A DNA stretch of 64,000 nucleotides from Aldehydirespirator sp965204875 (GCA_965204875.1 OZ242020.1:2232001-2296000), one strand, 5' to 3'. Counted from the stretch's first letter, positions 53,186 to 62,072 are shown. Notes: generated by a model not told the origin, from the letters alone. A program made the numbers and translations.

Positions 53186-54343
53186 CTAGGACAGTGCCGG
53201 GTCGTCTCTTGTGGCGTCTTCGGTGCGCTTGCGCAGGGCGTGGTGGCGGAAGCGGACACGCGACTTGGTGGTGGGGCTGATGGCGCCTGCTGCCATCAGC
53301 CGCCTTCGATAGGTTCGCGCGTACTGCGGCGAGCGCCCGATCCGGGCCGCGATGTCGGTCAGCGAGGAGTCGGTCTCGTCGGCGAGCATGGCTATGAGGA
53401 ATCGCTTGTCCATGAGCGACAGGCGGTTCCAGACCGGACCGGCAACCTGGTCGATCATGGCGCTGCCGGCCTCCATCGAGCCGGCCCTCACGTGGCTGAG
53501 GCTGATCGGCTCGCCGGGATCGTCGCGCATCTGCCAGGAGTGGAAGCCGACGAGCTGGATCATGTAGGGATAGCCGAGCGTGGCGGCGGCTGCCTCGGCG
53601 AGGGCGTCATCGTCGATGGTGCAACCGCTCTCCGTGATGGGTTGCAGCAGCGCCCGGCGGGTCTCGTGCTGATCGAGGGGGCCGAGCCGGGCCCGTGCGC
53701 AGCGCTGCAGGAACGTCATGTGCGGGTCGGCGAGATGGGTGTGCTCGATGAGCGGCAGCGCAGCCGCAGCGAACGCTACGGGCTGAAGTCGCCGGCGGGT
53801 GACGATCTGCACGGCCGAGGCGACGTTGCGGACATCGTCACGGTCGACGTCGTGCATCTCGTCCACCGTCAGCAGCAGCCCGGTGTTGTTTCGCTCCAAT
53901 CGCTCGCCGAGCGCTTCCAGCGCAGACAGCAGGCCCGCCTCGACATCGGCTCGCCTCTGGCGCTGCTCGAACGTGACGCCTACACCCAGAGCGCTCACCG
54001 AGTCCAGGCGGGCGCCAGCCCGGCCGCCGCGCAGGCGTTCCATGCAGCGGCGAGCCTCGCTGACGATGCGGGCCGACACGGGCTCAGCCGACGCCGCGGC
54101 GGTGATGGTCATCCAGCCCCGCGCCACGGCCCGATCCTCGAGGACGTTCAACAGCGCCGTCTTGCCCGCGCCGCGCTCTCCGGTGATCAGAAGCGTGTAG
54201 TCGGGGTGGGTCGGCCCGGTGTTCAGCGCATCGGAGAACCTCCCCAGCAAACCGTCGCGCCCGGCCAGCAGCGGCGGTGTGGTGCCGAACGTCGGCGAGA
54301 ACGGGTTTCGAGGCCAGGACCTAGCCCTAGCTGACTCAGCCAC
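53186..54343 (-). CDS. ORC/Cdc6-like AAA ATPase
   Basis: 385 residues. N-terminal FPGTTPPLLAGRDGLL-like start, Walker A GERGAGKT (53-60), Walker B LLTVDEMHD (about 160-168), sensor FAAAALPL; C-terminal winged helix (SLTDIAARIGRSPQYARTYRRRL). Typical of the large, uncharacterised STAND-like/ORC-type ATPase families often found in mobile regions or next to nucleases. No partner is evident here. GTG start at 54343. Confidence 0.8.
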   Translation of the reverse strand: MAESARARSWPRNPFSPTFGTTPPLLAGRDGLLGRFSDALNTGPTHPDYTLLITGERGAGKTALLNVLEDRAVARGWMTITAAASAEPVSARIVSEARRCMERLRGGRAGARLDSVSALGVGVTFEQRQRRADVEAGLLSALEALGERLERNNTGLLLTVDEMHDVDRDDVRNVASAVQIVTRRRLQPVAFAAAALPLIEHTHLADPHMTFLQRCARARLGPLDQHETRRALLQPITESGCTIDDDALAEAAAATLGYPYMIQLVGFHSWQMRDDPGEPISLSHVRAGSMEAGSAMIDQVAGPVWNRLSLMDKRFLIAMLADETDSSLTDIAARIGRSPQYARTYRRRLMAAGAISPTTKSRVRFRHHALRKRTEDATRDDPALS

Positions 54344-54590
54344 AGCTCGATTCTAGCCCCTCGATCCTGCCGCTATTCGTTCTTATGCGTTTCTTCGCTC
54401 TTGTTCGTCTTTTCGTTTCTATTCGTCCTTTCGTTCTTGTGCGCTGCTCCTCTGGCGAGCGCCGCGCCCCTCGCCGCGCTTCTCGCCGCAAGGGCGACAG
54501 CCGTGCTCGGCCGTGGACGGTCTGCGGCGATTGTGAGGATGTGGCCGGATCGCTGCGAAAGCCCGGTGCGGGTGTTCTAGAGTGCGGTGC

Positions 54591-56333
54591 ATGTATGACC
54601 TGAAGATCAGCGGCGGACTCCTGGTGGACGGCACGGGCCAGCGGCCCCGACCCGCGGATGTGGGCGTCGTGGGTGAGAAGATCGTGGCCGTCGGCGCCGA
54701 CCTCGAGGGCGACGCCACTCGCACCATCGACGCTGCCGGCCAGATCGTCACCCCGGGCTTTGTGGACGTGCACACCCACTACGACGGCCAAGCCACCTGG
54801 GACGACCTGCTAGAGCCGAGTTCCGGGCACGGCGTCACCACGGTGGTGATGGGCAACTGCGGTGTGGGCTTCGCACCGGTGCGGCCCGGCACCGAGGAAT
54901 GGCTGATCCAGCTCATGGAGGGCGTGGAGGACATACCCGGCGCCGCGCTGTCGGAGGGGATCGCCTGGGACTGGGAGTCCTTCGGCGACTATCTCGACTC
55001 CCTCGACGACCGGCGCTGGGCTGTCGATGTGGGCACCCAGGTGCCCCACGGCGCCGTGCGCGCCTACGTGATGGGCGAGCGCGGCGCTCGCAACGAGCCC
55101 GCGAAGGCCAACGAGACCGAGAGCATGGCCCGGATCGTCGCCGACGCGGTGGCCGCCGGCGCCCTGGGGGTGTCGACGTCCCGCACGCTCGCGCACCGGG
55201 CCATGGACGGCGAGCCCGTGCCTGGCACCTTCGCCGCCGAGGACGAGCTGTTCGCCCTGGGCCGGGGCCTGCGCGACGGCGGGGGAGGGGTGTTCGAGCT
55301 GGCCCCCACCGGAACCGCCGGAGAGGATGTCGTGGCCCCTCGCACCGAGGTGGACTGGATGCGGAGGCTGTCAGCGGAGATCGGCCAGCCGGTCAGCTTC
55401 GCGTTGCTGCAGGTGCCCGCCGCGCCCGACCTGTGGCGCGAGCTGATGGACGAGTCGCTGCGCGCCGCGGACTGCGGCGCCGAGCTGTATCCGCAGGTGG
55501 CCGGCCGCCCCTTCGGGCTGCTGGTCGGCTGGCAGACGAGCCACCCGTTCAGCCGCCGCCCGACCTACCGATCCCTCGAGCACCTCCACATCGACGAGCG
55601 CGTCGAGCGCCTGCGCGACCCGGCCGTTCGAGCCGCAATCCTGTCGGAGGCCGACGGCGAGCGCCGTGGCGGGATGGCCGAGGGCGTGGGGGCTCTGGTG
55701 GCCACGATGCTCGAGAAGATGTACGTGCTCGGCTCCCCGCCCGACTACGAGCCGACCCCCGACCGCTCGATCGGCGCCATCGCCGCCGCGGCCGGAGTCG
55801 ATCTCGGAGCGGCCGCCTACGACGCCTTCTGCGAGGAGGGCGGCCGGGCCCTGCTGATGGTGCCGCTGTTCAACTATGTCGAGGGCAGCCACGACGTGAT
55901 CCGCGAGCAGCTCACCCACCCTCGGGCGGTGCTGGGCCTGTCCGACGGCGGCGCGCACTGCGGGCTGATCTGCGACGCCTCGATGCCCACGACCATGATC
56001 AGCCACTGGACACGGGACCGCTGCCGGGGCGAGCGGCTGCCGCTGGAGTGGGTGGTGCGCAAGCAGACCCAGGACACGGCCGCGCTGTTCGGTCTGGGCG
56101 ACCGCGGTGTGGTGGCCCCCGGCAAGCGGGCCGACCTCAACGTGATCGACCACCCGTCGGTCAACCTGCGCACCCCGCAACTCGTGCACGACCTGCCCGC
56201 AGGCGGTCGCCGGCTGCTGCAGCACGCCGACGGGTACACGGCGACGGTGGTCGCCGGCGTGCAGACCCGCAGCCACGGCACCGACACCGGAGCCAGGCCC
56301 GGTCGCCTGCTGCGGGGCCGGCGCGCCGCCTGA
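54591..56333 (+). CDS. N-acyl-D-amino-acid deacylase family amidohydrolase
   Basis: 580 residues. Composite beta and TIM-barrel domains: GFVDVHTHYDGQ (metal site), MGNCGVGFAP with the GNCG cysteine that replaces the usual lysine in D-aminoacylases, GLSDGGAHCGLICD late in the barrel. The real substrate could be an N-acyl amino acid, a dipeptide or a related amide. ATG 54591 is preferred to GTG 54582. Downstream is an SDR of a different pathway. Confidence 0.88.
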   Translation: MYDLKISGGLLVDGTGQRPRPADVGVVGEKIVAVGADLEGDATRTIDAAGQIVTPGFVDVHTHYDGQATWDDLLEPSSGHGVTTVVMGNCGVGFAPVRPGTEEWLIQLMEGVEDIPGAALSEGIAWDWESFGDYLDSLDDRRWAVDVGTQVPHGAVRAYVMGERGARNEPAKANETESMARIVADAVAAGALGVSTSRTLAHRAMDGEPVPGTFAAEDELFALGRGLRDGGGGVFELAPTGTAGEDVVAPRTEVDWMRRLSAEIGQPVSFALLQVPAAPDLWRELMDESLRAADCGAELYPQVAGRPFGLLVGWQTSHPFSRRPTYRSLEHLHIDERVERLRDPAVRAAILSEADGERRGGMAEGVGALVATMLEKMYVLGSPPDYEPTPDRSIGAIAAAAGVDLGAAAYDAFCEEGGRALLMVPLFNYVEGSHDVIREQLTHPRAVLGLSDGGAHCGLICDASMPTTMISHWTRDRCRGERLPLEWVVRKQTQDTAALFGLGDRGVVAPGKRADLNVIDHPSVNLRTPQLVHDLPAGGRRLLQHADGYTATVVAGVQTRSHGTDTGARPGRLLRGRRAA

Positions 56334-56512
56334 GCGCCGCCGCCGGCGAAGAGACCGCTCGGCGCTTCGGGCGGGGGTTGCCAGGTGGTGTTGCGATTTG
56401 TCTTGCGGGCTGAGTTCGCGGCTCGCCGCCAGCGCGTAGCGTTGGGAGCTGCCATGTGGTGTTGCGGGGTGTGCTTGCGGCCGGTCATCCGCGCGTAGCG
56501 TTGGGGGCTGCC

Positions 56513-57427
56513 ATGGGATGTTGCGATGAGCGGGTGGTGATCGTCACCGGAGCGGGCCGGGGGCTGGGCCGGGCCCACGCCCTGGCGTTCGCGGCCGAGG
56601 GCGCCCACGTTCTGGTCAACGATCTCGGAGTTCAGCGCGACGGCACGCAGCCCGGCACCGCAGACGCAGCGGCCGAGGTGGTCGATCAGATCATCGCGGC
56701 GGGCGGCTCCGCTGCCGTCAACCATGCCGACGTGGCCGACTGGTCACAGGCTGAAGCCATGGTCGCTGAGGCCGTGGACACCTGGGGGCGGCTCGACACG
56801 CTGGTGTGCAACGCCGGGTTCCTGCGCGACCGGATGCTGGTGAACATGTCCGAGGGCGAGTGGGACTCCGTGGTGCGAGTGCATCTGAAGGGCCACTTCG
56901 CACCCGCCCGGCACGCTGCGGCCCACTGGCGTGAGCGTCAACGGGCCGAGAGCGGCGAGCCCGTGGCCGCGCGCATCGTCAACACGTCCTCGGGCGCCGG
57001 GCTGATGGGCTCGGTCGGCCAGGGCAACTATGCGGCCGCCAAGGCCGCGATAGCCCTGCTGACGCTGCAGCAGGCGGCCGAGTGGGGCCGCTACGGCGTG
57101 CTCGCCAATGCGGTGGCCCCCGACGCCCGCACCCGCATGACCGCCGGGGTCTTCTACGACGCCGAGCCCCCGGCAGGCGGCTGGGACTCCAAGGCGCCCG
57201 CGAACGTCTCGCCGCTGGTGGTCTGGCTCGGCAGCGTCGGCTGTGACATCAACGGCAGGGTCTTCGAGTGCACCGGCGGCCGGCTCAACGTGTGCGACGG
57301 CTGGCAGCACGGGCCGGTGATGTCGGTGGGGGAGCGGACCATGACCGTGGCCGAGGCGGGCGACCTGGCCCGCCGCTCGGTCGCTGCCGAGAGGCCGCCG
57401 GCTCCGGTGTTCGGCGCGCGCTCCTAG
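56513..57427 (+). CDS. SDR of the (3R)-hydroxyacyl-CoA dehydrogenase type
   Basis: 304 residues from ATG 56513. TGAGRGLGRAHALAFAAEGAHVLVNDLG is the multifunctional-enzyme-2 form of the NAD loop; NYAAAKAAIALLT holds catalytic Tyr and Lys. Related to steroid- or fatty-acid-degrading hydroxyacyl-CoA dehydrogenases and similar to the SDR at 36291. The region before the ATG contains a decoy copy of the start (GCGTAGCGTTGGG unit at 56437-56449, repeated at 56493-56505). Confidence 0.87.
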   Translation: MGCCDERVVIVTGAGRGLGRAHALAFAAEGAHVLVNDLGVQRDGTQPGTADAAAEVVDQIIAAGGSAAVNHADVADWSQAEAMVAEAVDTWGRLDTLVCNAGFLRDRMLVNMSEGEWDSVVRVHLKGHFAPARHAAAHWRERQRAESGEPVAARIVNTSSGAGLMGSVGQGNYAAAKAAIALLTLQQAAEWGRYGVLANAVAPDARTRMTAGVFYDAEPPAGGWDSKAPANVSPLVVWLGSVGCDINGRVFECTGGRLNVCDGWQHGPVMSVGERTMTVAEAGDLARRSVAAERPPAPVFGARS

Positions 57428-57513
57428 GCACCTCCGAACCGCCCGCTCCGGCGGTGGAACATCTCCTGGCAGGGCATCCCGGCAGGGGCGGGGAATCCCG
57501 GCGAAGAAATTCT

Positions 57514-57551
57514 GTGACAAAACTGTGACAAACTTGTGACGATGGTGTAAC
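57514..57551. promoter_or_regulatory. Four GTGAC/GTAAC boxes at 11-bp period
   Basis: GTGAC at 57514, 57525 and 57536, then GTAAC at 57547. The start-to-start spacing is exactly 11 bp each time, one helical turn. OmpR-family response regulators (for example MtrA and GlnR) bind such direct repeats. Located between the SDR and acyl-CoA ligase genes, ahead of a structured segment. Confidence 0.6.
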
Positions 57552-57559
57552 GTGTATCG

Positions 57560-57662
57560 CAGGGTCCGGGTCTAAGCAACAGGATTCGCCCGAACCGGAT
57601 CCGCATTTCCCCCCTCCAGGGACCGTGCGAGGCCCGCCAGCGGCTTAGTTGGCGGGCCTCGA
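57560..57662 (+). ncRNA. Candidate small RNA or structured leader with strong hairpin
   Basis: After the four boxes come a 7-bp hairpin (GGATTCG / CGGATCC, about 57580-57600), a C6 run (57609-57614), then a 12-bp perfect hairpin CGAGGCCCGCCA (57628-57639) / TGGCGGGCCTCG (57650-57661) without a U-tract. No reading frame fits. Either an independent small RNA or the leader of the ligase gene 59 nt later. It shares a C-rich loop with 6C-type RNAs only superficially. Confidence 0.4.
57628..57661 (+). terminator. 12-bp perfect hairpin (terminator-like, no U-tract)
   Basis: Stem CGAGGCCCGCCA / TGGCGGGCCTCG, 10-nt loop. No T run follows. May end the small transcript at 57560 or separate it from the ligase gene. 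Confidence 0.6.
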
Positions 57663-57719
57663 CGCGATGTACGCTGCGAGAATGCGCACCTCGCAAGCCT
57701 GCCGGGACGAGAGCGCGGC

Positions 57720-59327
57720 ATGAGCGCACCGGCGGCGGGCGGGCCGATCTATGGTGCTCGAACCTTCTGGGAGCTCCTCGACCTGCGGGTCAAGAGCACG
57801 CCGCACCGCATGATGCTCATCGACGAGGCCGGCCGCTCCTGCACCTTCTCGGAGTTCAAGGACACCGCCGAGCGGGTGGCGGCAGGCCTGCTGCAGTCAG
57901 GCGTCACAGAGGGCACGCCGGTCACCTGGGAGCTCCCCACCCGCATCGAGACCGTGGTGCTGAGCTTCGCTCTGAGCCGCCTCGGCGCCGTGCAGAACCC
58001 GATCATCCACATCTACCGCCATCGCGAGGTCGGCTTCTGCATACGCCAGACCGGCGCGGAGCTGGTGGTGCATCCGGGCGTCTGGGGCGGTTTCGACTAT
58101 GGCGCCATGGTCACAGACGTCGTCGCCGGCATGGAGCGCCCCCCCGCTGTGCTGGTCGGCTACGACACCCTTCCCGAGGGCGACCCCGCCACGCTGCCGC
58201 CCCCGCCGGACCCCGGCGCGGAGGCCGTGCGCTGGCTGTACTACACCTCCGGCACGACATCGGATCCCAAGGGCGTCAGGCACACCGACCGGTCGCTGAT
58301 CGCGGGCGGCATCGGCCTGGCCGGAGCGCTCGACATGAGCGGCGACGACATCGGCTCGATCGCCTTTCCCTACGCTCACATCGGCGGGCCCGACTACCTG
58401 GTGACGATGCTGTCGTCCGGTTTCGGCGCCGTGCTCGTCGAGCGGTTCGACCCCGCCGCCGCGGTCGCCGCCTACAAGCGCCACGGGGTGACGATGGCCG
58501 GCGGGTCCACTGCCTTCTACCAGATGTTCCTGGCCGAGGACCGCAAGTCCCGCGAGGCCGGGCACGGCCCGGCGATGCCGGCGCTGCGGGTGCTCTCGGG
58601 GGGCGGCGCGCCCAAACCGCCCGAGATCTATTTCGAGGTCAAGGACCAGATGGGCGTGCCGGTGGCCCACGGCTACGGGATGACCGAGTGCCCGATGATC
58701 TCGCAGGGGTCGCCCCATGACAGCGACGACCAGCTCGCCCACACCGACGGGCGCCCGGTCCGCGGCTGCGAGGTTTCCATCACCGCTCCCGACGGCACGC
58801 CCAGCCCGCCCGGGGTTGAGGGCGAGGTGCGGGTGCGGGGGCCGATGCTGTTCGCGGGCTACACGGATGCGGCCCTCGACGCGGCGGCCTTCGACGACCA
58901 GGGACGCTTCCGCACCGGCGACCTCGGCGTGATGCGTCCCGACGGACACCTCACGCTCACCGGCCGCCTCAAGGACATCATCATCCGCAAGGGCGAGAAC
59001 ATCTCCGCCAAGGAGATCGAGGACGTGCTCTACGCCCATCCCAAGGTCGCCGCCGCCGCGGTGATAGGGCTGGCCGACGCGGAGAGGGGCGAGCTCGTGT
59101 GCGCCGTGGTGGAGACCTCGACGGGCAGCGACGACCTCACGCTCGCCGAGATGGTCCGGGCCTGCGGCGATGCCGGCCTGGCACGGCAGAAGGTGCCCGA
59201 GCGCCTGGAGATCCACCCCGGCCCGCTGCCGCGCAACGCTACGCTCAAGATCCTCAAACACGAGTTGCGAAGCATCTACTCACCCGCCGGCATCGAAGCC
59301 GCCGATGTCACCGGCGATACCAGCTGA
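57720..59327 (+). CDS. Acyl-CoA synthetase (AMP-forming)
   Basis: 535 residues. ANL-superfamily ligase: YYTSGTTSDPKGV (about 177-189, P-loop), GYGMTECPM (about 320-328), TGDLGVM and the hinge TGRLKDIIIRKGENIS with the C-terminal catalytic lysine in LPRNATLKI. Activates a carboxylic acid as CoA ester; aromatic, alicyclic or steroid-derived acid plausible from neighbours. The stop is inside a 19-bp tandem repeat (59310-59346). Confidence 0.92.
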   Translation: MSAPAAGGPIYGARTFWELLDLRVKSTPHRMMLIDEAGRSCTFSEFKDTAERVAAGLLQSGVTEGTPVTWELPTRIETVVLSFALSRLGAVQNPIIHIYRHREVGFCIRQTGAELVVHPGVWGGFDYGAMVTDVVAGMERPPAVLVGYDTLPEGDPATLPPPPDPGAEAVRWLYYTSGTTSDPKGVRHTDRSLIAGGIGLAGALDMSGDDIGSIAFPYAHIGGPDYLVTMLSSGFGAVLVERFDPAAAVAAYKRHGVTMAGGSTAFYQMFLAEDRKSREAGHGPAMPALRVLSGGGAPKPPEIYFEVKDQMGVPVAHGYGMTECPMISQGSPHDSDDQLAHTDGRPVRGCEVSITAPDGTPSPPGVEGEVRVRGPMLFAGYTDAALDAAAFDDQGRFRTGDLGVMRPDGHLTLTGRLKDIIIRKGENISAKEIEDVLYAHPKVAAAAVIGLADAERGELVCAVVETSTGSDDLTLAEMVRACGDAGLARQKVPERLEIHPGPLPRNATLKILKHELRSIYSPAGIEAADVTGDTS

Positions 59328-59346
59328 TACCGGCGATACCGGTGAC
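59310..59346. repeat. Tandem duplication over the ligase stop codon
   Basis: ACCGGCGATACC followed by AGCTGAT (59310-59328) recurs as ACCGGCGATACC followed by GGTGAC (59329-59346). The stop TGA is 59325-59327. Confidence 0.75.
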
Positions 59347-59403
59347 GGAGGCTGATCGCTTTCAAAGACGCCGGCGCATAGCAGAGACGGAGAACCGACC
59401 ATC

Positions 59404-59778
59404 ATGGCTGAGATCACCATCTATCACAACAAGCATTGAAACTCCTCCTCCAATGCCGTGGCGGTCGCCACGGAAGCCGGGGTCGATTTCGACATCGTGA
59501 ACTACATGCAGGACCGGCCCGACGAGGCGACCCTGCGCGGCGTCATCGAGCGGCTCGAGGACCCGGTCGAGGACCTTGTCAGGAAGGACTCGCAGTTCAA
59601 GAAGCTCGGCCTGGACGCCGGGGACTACGTGGGCAACGCCGACGCTGTGGTAGAGGTGCTGCTGAGGTATCCGCGGCTGATGCAGCGCCCGGTGCTGGTG
59701 CGCGGCGCCCGGGCCATCATCGGACGACCGTCCGGGGAGTCAAAGGCCAAAGAGAGGGTCACGCAGTTCCTCGACTGA
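59404..59778 (+). CDS. ArsC-like reductase with in-frame UGA: probable selenoprotein
   Basis: Read through the UGA at 59437-59439, the frame from ATG 59404 gives 124 residues of the arsenate-reductase-like (ArsC/Spx) thioredoxin fold: ITIYHNKH-U12-NSSSNA, then DFDIVNYMQDRPD, FKKLGLDAGDY and LMQRPVLVRGARAIIGRPSG. The UGA falls at the catalytic cysteine of HNPxCSKSR, with 11 family-like residues before it and a clean frame after it. A 7-bp hairpin with loop GGUC lies downstream (59456-59473), the form and distance of bacterial SECIS elements. Without readthrough, a GTG at 59458 would give a protein lacking its active site. It likely reduces an oxidised thiol or disulfide; real arsenate activity is unknown. 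Confidence 0.85.
59437..59439 (+). other. In-frame UGA (selenocysteine codon candidate)
   Basis: TGA at codon 12, replacing the catalytic Cys of the ArsC-like family. Confidence 0.8.
59456..59473 (+). promoter_or_regulatory. Bacterial SECIS hairpin candidate
   Basis: CCGTGGC-GGTC-GCCACGG: perfect 7-bp stem with a four-base loop whose first two bases are G. The stem starts 17 nt after the UGA and the loop 24 nt after it, inside the 16-37 nt range known for bacterial SECIS elements; the E. coli fdhF loop also has GGUC. Confidence 0.75.
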
Positions 59779-59817
59779 CTGCGCCCGGGTGGCTGCGATC
59801 TGCCAACGTCGCCGATT

Positions 59818-59890
59818 CGCGCCCGCGGGCGCCTGTGGTCCGCCACCGTGGCTGATCGCGCCCGCGGGTGTCTGTGGTTGGCTACTGTGG
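59818..59890. repeat. 34-bp imperfect direct repeat before the ferredoxin gene
   Basis: CGCGCCCGCGGG-starting units at 59818-59851 and 59857-59890, about 80% identical, fill most of the gap between the ArsC-like and ferredoxin genes. Confidence 0.7.
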
Positions 59891-59927
59891 GCGCGCCCGT
59901 GTCGATCCACGATCTCTAGGAGAGCCG

Positions 59928-60125
59928 ATGCGCATAGTTGTGGACTTCGATCTGTGTGAGAGCAACGCCGTCTGCATGCAGATAGCCCCCGACATCTTCG
60001 AGGTGCGAGACGACGACTTCCTCTACATCCTCAACGAGACCCCCGGCGAGGCCGACCGGGCCCGCGTCGAGGAGTGCGTGCAGCGCTGCCCCAAGCAGGC
60101 GATCTCCATAGCCGAGACCTCCTAG
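59928..60125 (+). CDS. Small single-cluster ferredoxin, CxxNxxC type
   Basis: 65 residues from ATG 59928. C10-E-S-N13-A-V-C16 and C50-x3-C54-P. In common [4Fe-4S] ferredoxins the position of N13 is Cys; CxxXxxC(n)CP variants occur in actinobacteria and are linked to cytochrome P450 enzymes. A [3Fe-4S] cluster held by C10, C16 and C54 is the likely form. The ferredoxin reductase lies 109 nt downstream, so the two probably carry electrons to an oxygenase encoded elsewhere. Confidence 0.9.
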   Translation: MRIVVDFDLCESNAVCMQIAPDIFEVRDDDFLYILNETPGEADRARVEECVQRCPKQAISIAETS

Positions 60126-60234
60126 CCGAGGCTCTCTCCGTCGAACCCGCGGCGCAGGCGGGGGAACGGGCTGCGATTATGCGGTCGGTGCGTGACGGGC
60201 GGTCGGCAGTGGGGAACGGGGATCGGGCTTCGAT

Positions 60235-61428
60235 ATGCGGTCGGTGACGATCGTTGGAGCGTCGCTGGCGGGTCTGCGGGCGGCGGAGACCCTCCGCCAT
60301 GAGGGCTTCGACGGCGACGTCGTCCTGATCGGCGCGGAGCCGCACCTCCCCTACGACAGGCCTCCGCTGTCCAAGCAGGTGCTGGCGGGGGACTGGGAGC
60401 CCGCCAAGACCGCGCTCACGACCGCAGGCAAGCTCGCCGATGCAGGCATCGAGCTGCGCGCGGGACTGAGGGCCACGGCATTCGACCTCGCCACCCGCAC
60501 TCTCAGCCTGCACACCGGCGAGCAGCTCGCCGTCGACGGCCTGATCGCGGCGACCGGGGCGCGCTGTCGCACTCTCACCGGCGCCGAGGGTCTCGCCGGG
60601 GTGCACGTTCTGCGATCGCTCGACGACTGCCTGGCGCTGCGCGACGACCTCGACGCGGCGCCGAGCCGGGTGGTGGTGGTGGGCGCCGGCTTCATCGGCG
60701 CTGAGGTCGCGGCCACCGCAAGGGGGCGCGGCCTGGAGGTGACGATGGTGGAGGCGCTGCCGAACCCACTGTCGAGGGTGCTCGGCGACGAGATGGGCCG
60801 CGTCTGCGCCGCCGTGCACCGCGACCACGGCGTCGACCTGCGCACCGGCGTCGGGGTGGAGGGTCTGCACCGCAGCGACGGTCGAGTCGCCGCCGTGGGA
60901 CTCACCGACGGCTCGACCGTGGAGGCCGATGTCGTCGTGGTGGGCATCGGCGTGATCCCCAACACCGAGTGGCTGAACGGCTCGGGCGTACCCCTCGACG
61001 ACGGCGTGGTGTGCGACGCCTCCTGCGCGGCCGCGAGCGGCGTGGTTGCCGCGGGAGACGTGGCGCGCTGGCCCAACGAATTGTTCGGCGAGGTCATGCG
61101 GGTCGAGCATTGGGACAACGCGGCCGCGCAGGGCGCCCACGCCGCGCGCCGGCTGCTCGATGCGGGCACCGGCGCATTCAAGCCCGTGCCCTGGTTCTGG
61201 AGCGACCAGTACGACCGCAAGATCCAGCTCGCGGGAAGGGTCGGGCCCGGCGACGAGGTGCGGGTGGTGGCGGGGTCGATCGAGCAGCGCCGCTTCGCCG
61301 CCCTCTACGGGCGGGCCGGACGCCTGACGGGCGTGCTCGGCTTCAACCGGCCTCGCCACGTGATGCGCTACCGCGCGCTGATCGAGCAGGCCGCCGACTT
61401 CGAGGAGGCCCTGGCCGCCGACATCTGA
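60235..61428 (+). CDS. Ferredoxin-NAD(P) reductase (FAD, rhodocoxin-reductase type)
   Basis: 397 residues. FAD-binding TIVGASLAGLRAAE (4-17), YDRPPLSKQVL (39-49), VVVVGAGFIGAEVAA (143-157, NAD site), GVVAAGDVARWP (second FAD site). This is the reductase class that feeds P450 and Rieske oxygenases. Its ATG region has an upstream decoy copy (ATGCGGTCGGTGCGTGACG, from 60180). Pairs with the ferredoxin. Confidence 0.92.
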   Translation: MRSVTIVGASLAGLRAAETLRHEGFDGDVVLIGAEPHLPYDRPPLSKQVLAGDWEPAKTALTTAGKLADAGIELRAGLRATAFDLATRTLSLHTGEQLAVDGLIAATGARCRTLTGAEGLAGVHVLRSLDDCLALRDDLDAAPSRVVVVGAGFIGAEVAATARGRGLEVTMVEALPNPLSRVLGDEMGRVCAAVHRDHGVDLRTGVGVEGLHRSDGRVAAVGLTDGSTVEADVVVVGIGVIPNTEWLNGSGVPLDDGVVCDASCAAASGVVAAGDVARWPNELFGEVMRVEHWDNAAAQGAHAARRLLDAGTGAFKPVPWFWSDQYDRKIQLAGRVGPGDEVRVVAGSIEQRRFAALYGRAGRLTGVLGFNRPRHVMRYRALIEQAADFEEALAADI

Positions 61429-61685
61429 GCCGAGCGCGCCGCTGCCCGCAGCCGACGTATGGGCACCCATCTCGTCGGAGGCACACGCTGTCGGCAGCCG
61501 ACTTGAGACCTGCCGGCCGCCTGCGGGCGTTTCTTTCTGGCCGAGCGCGCCGCTGCGGGGTGATCGAGCGTTAGCCTCCTGCCTGCTCTGCCACCGACGG
61601 CGGAGAGCGTCGTGTTCAACCACGCAGGCTGCAGGCCGCGCGAAGCGGGCCGTGCGGCAGGGTCCGACACCCGACCGGAGAAAAC

Positions 61686-61967
61686 ATGCCAACCAGCCTC
61701 CCCCCCAAGTCCGAGACCATCGCGTCGACGACTCAGGCCTTCGGACTGGCCGACAACGACACCGGCTCCCCCGAAGTCCAGATCGCGCTGCTGTCCGCCC
61801 GCATCAACCACCTCACCGAGCATCTGAGGGTCCACCGCAAGGACCATCACAGCCGGAGGGGACTGCTGATGCTCGTGGGCAGGCGCAGGAGGCTGCTCGA
61901 CTACGTCAAGGAGAACGAGGTCGAGCGCTACCGGGCGATCATCGCCCACCTCGGTCTGCGGCGCTGA
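61686..61967 (+). CDS. rpsO: 30S ribosomal protein S15
   Basis: 93 residues. DTGSPEVQIALLSARINHLTEHL and HHSRRGLLMLVGRRRRLLDYV are the S15 core. Binds 16S rRNA in the central domain. It stands in the common rpsO-pnp order, 236 nt before pnp. GGAG at 61677-61680 before the ATG. Confidence 0.97.
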   Translation: MPTSLPPKSETIASTTQAFGLADNDTGSPEVQIALLSARINHLTEHLRVHRKDHHSRRGLLMLVGRRRRLLDYVKENEVERYRAIIAHLGLRR

Positions 61968-62072
61968 CACGGCACGCGGCGCGGCTCTAGCGGCCGCCCT
62001 CCGGCCTTCGACAAGGCGCCCAAGGAGGGGCGCCCGGCGGGCCGGCGACGATCCCAGTGACAATCAACATTC

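Noticed and set aside
57560..57662. c-di-AMP (ydaO) or other known riboswitch
   Set aside because: The conserved G-rich cores of ydaO are absent; only generic hairpins are present.
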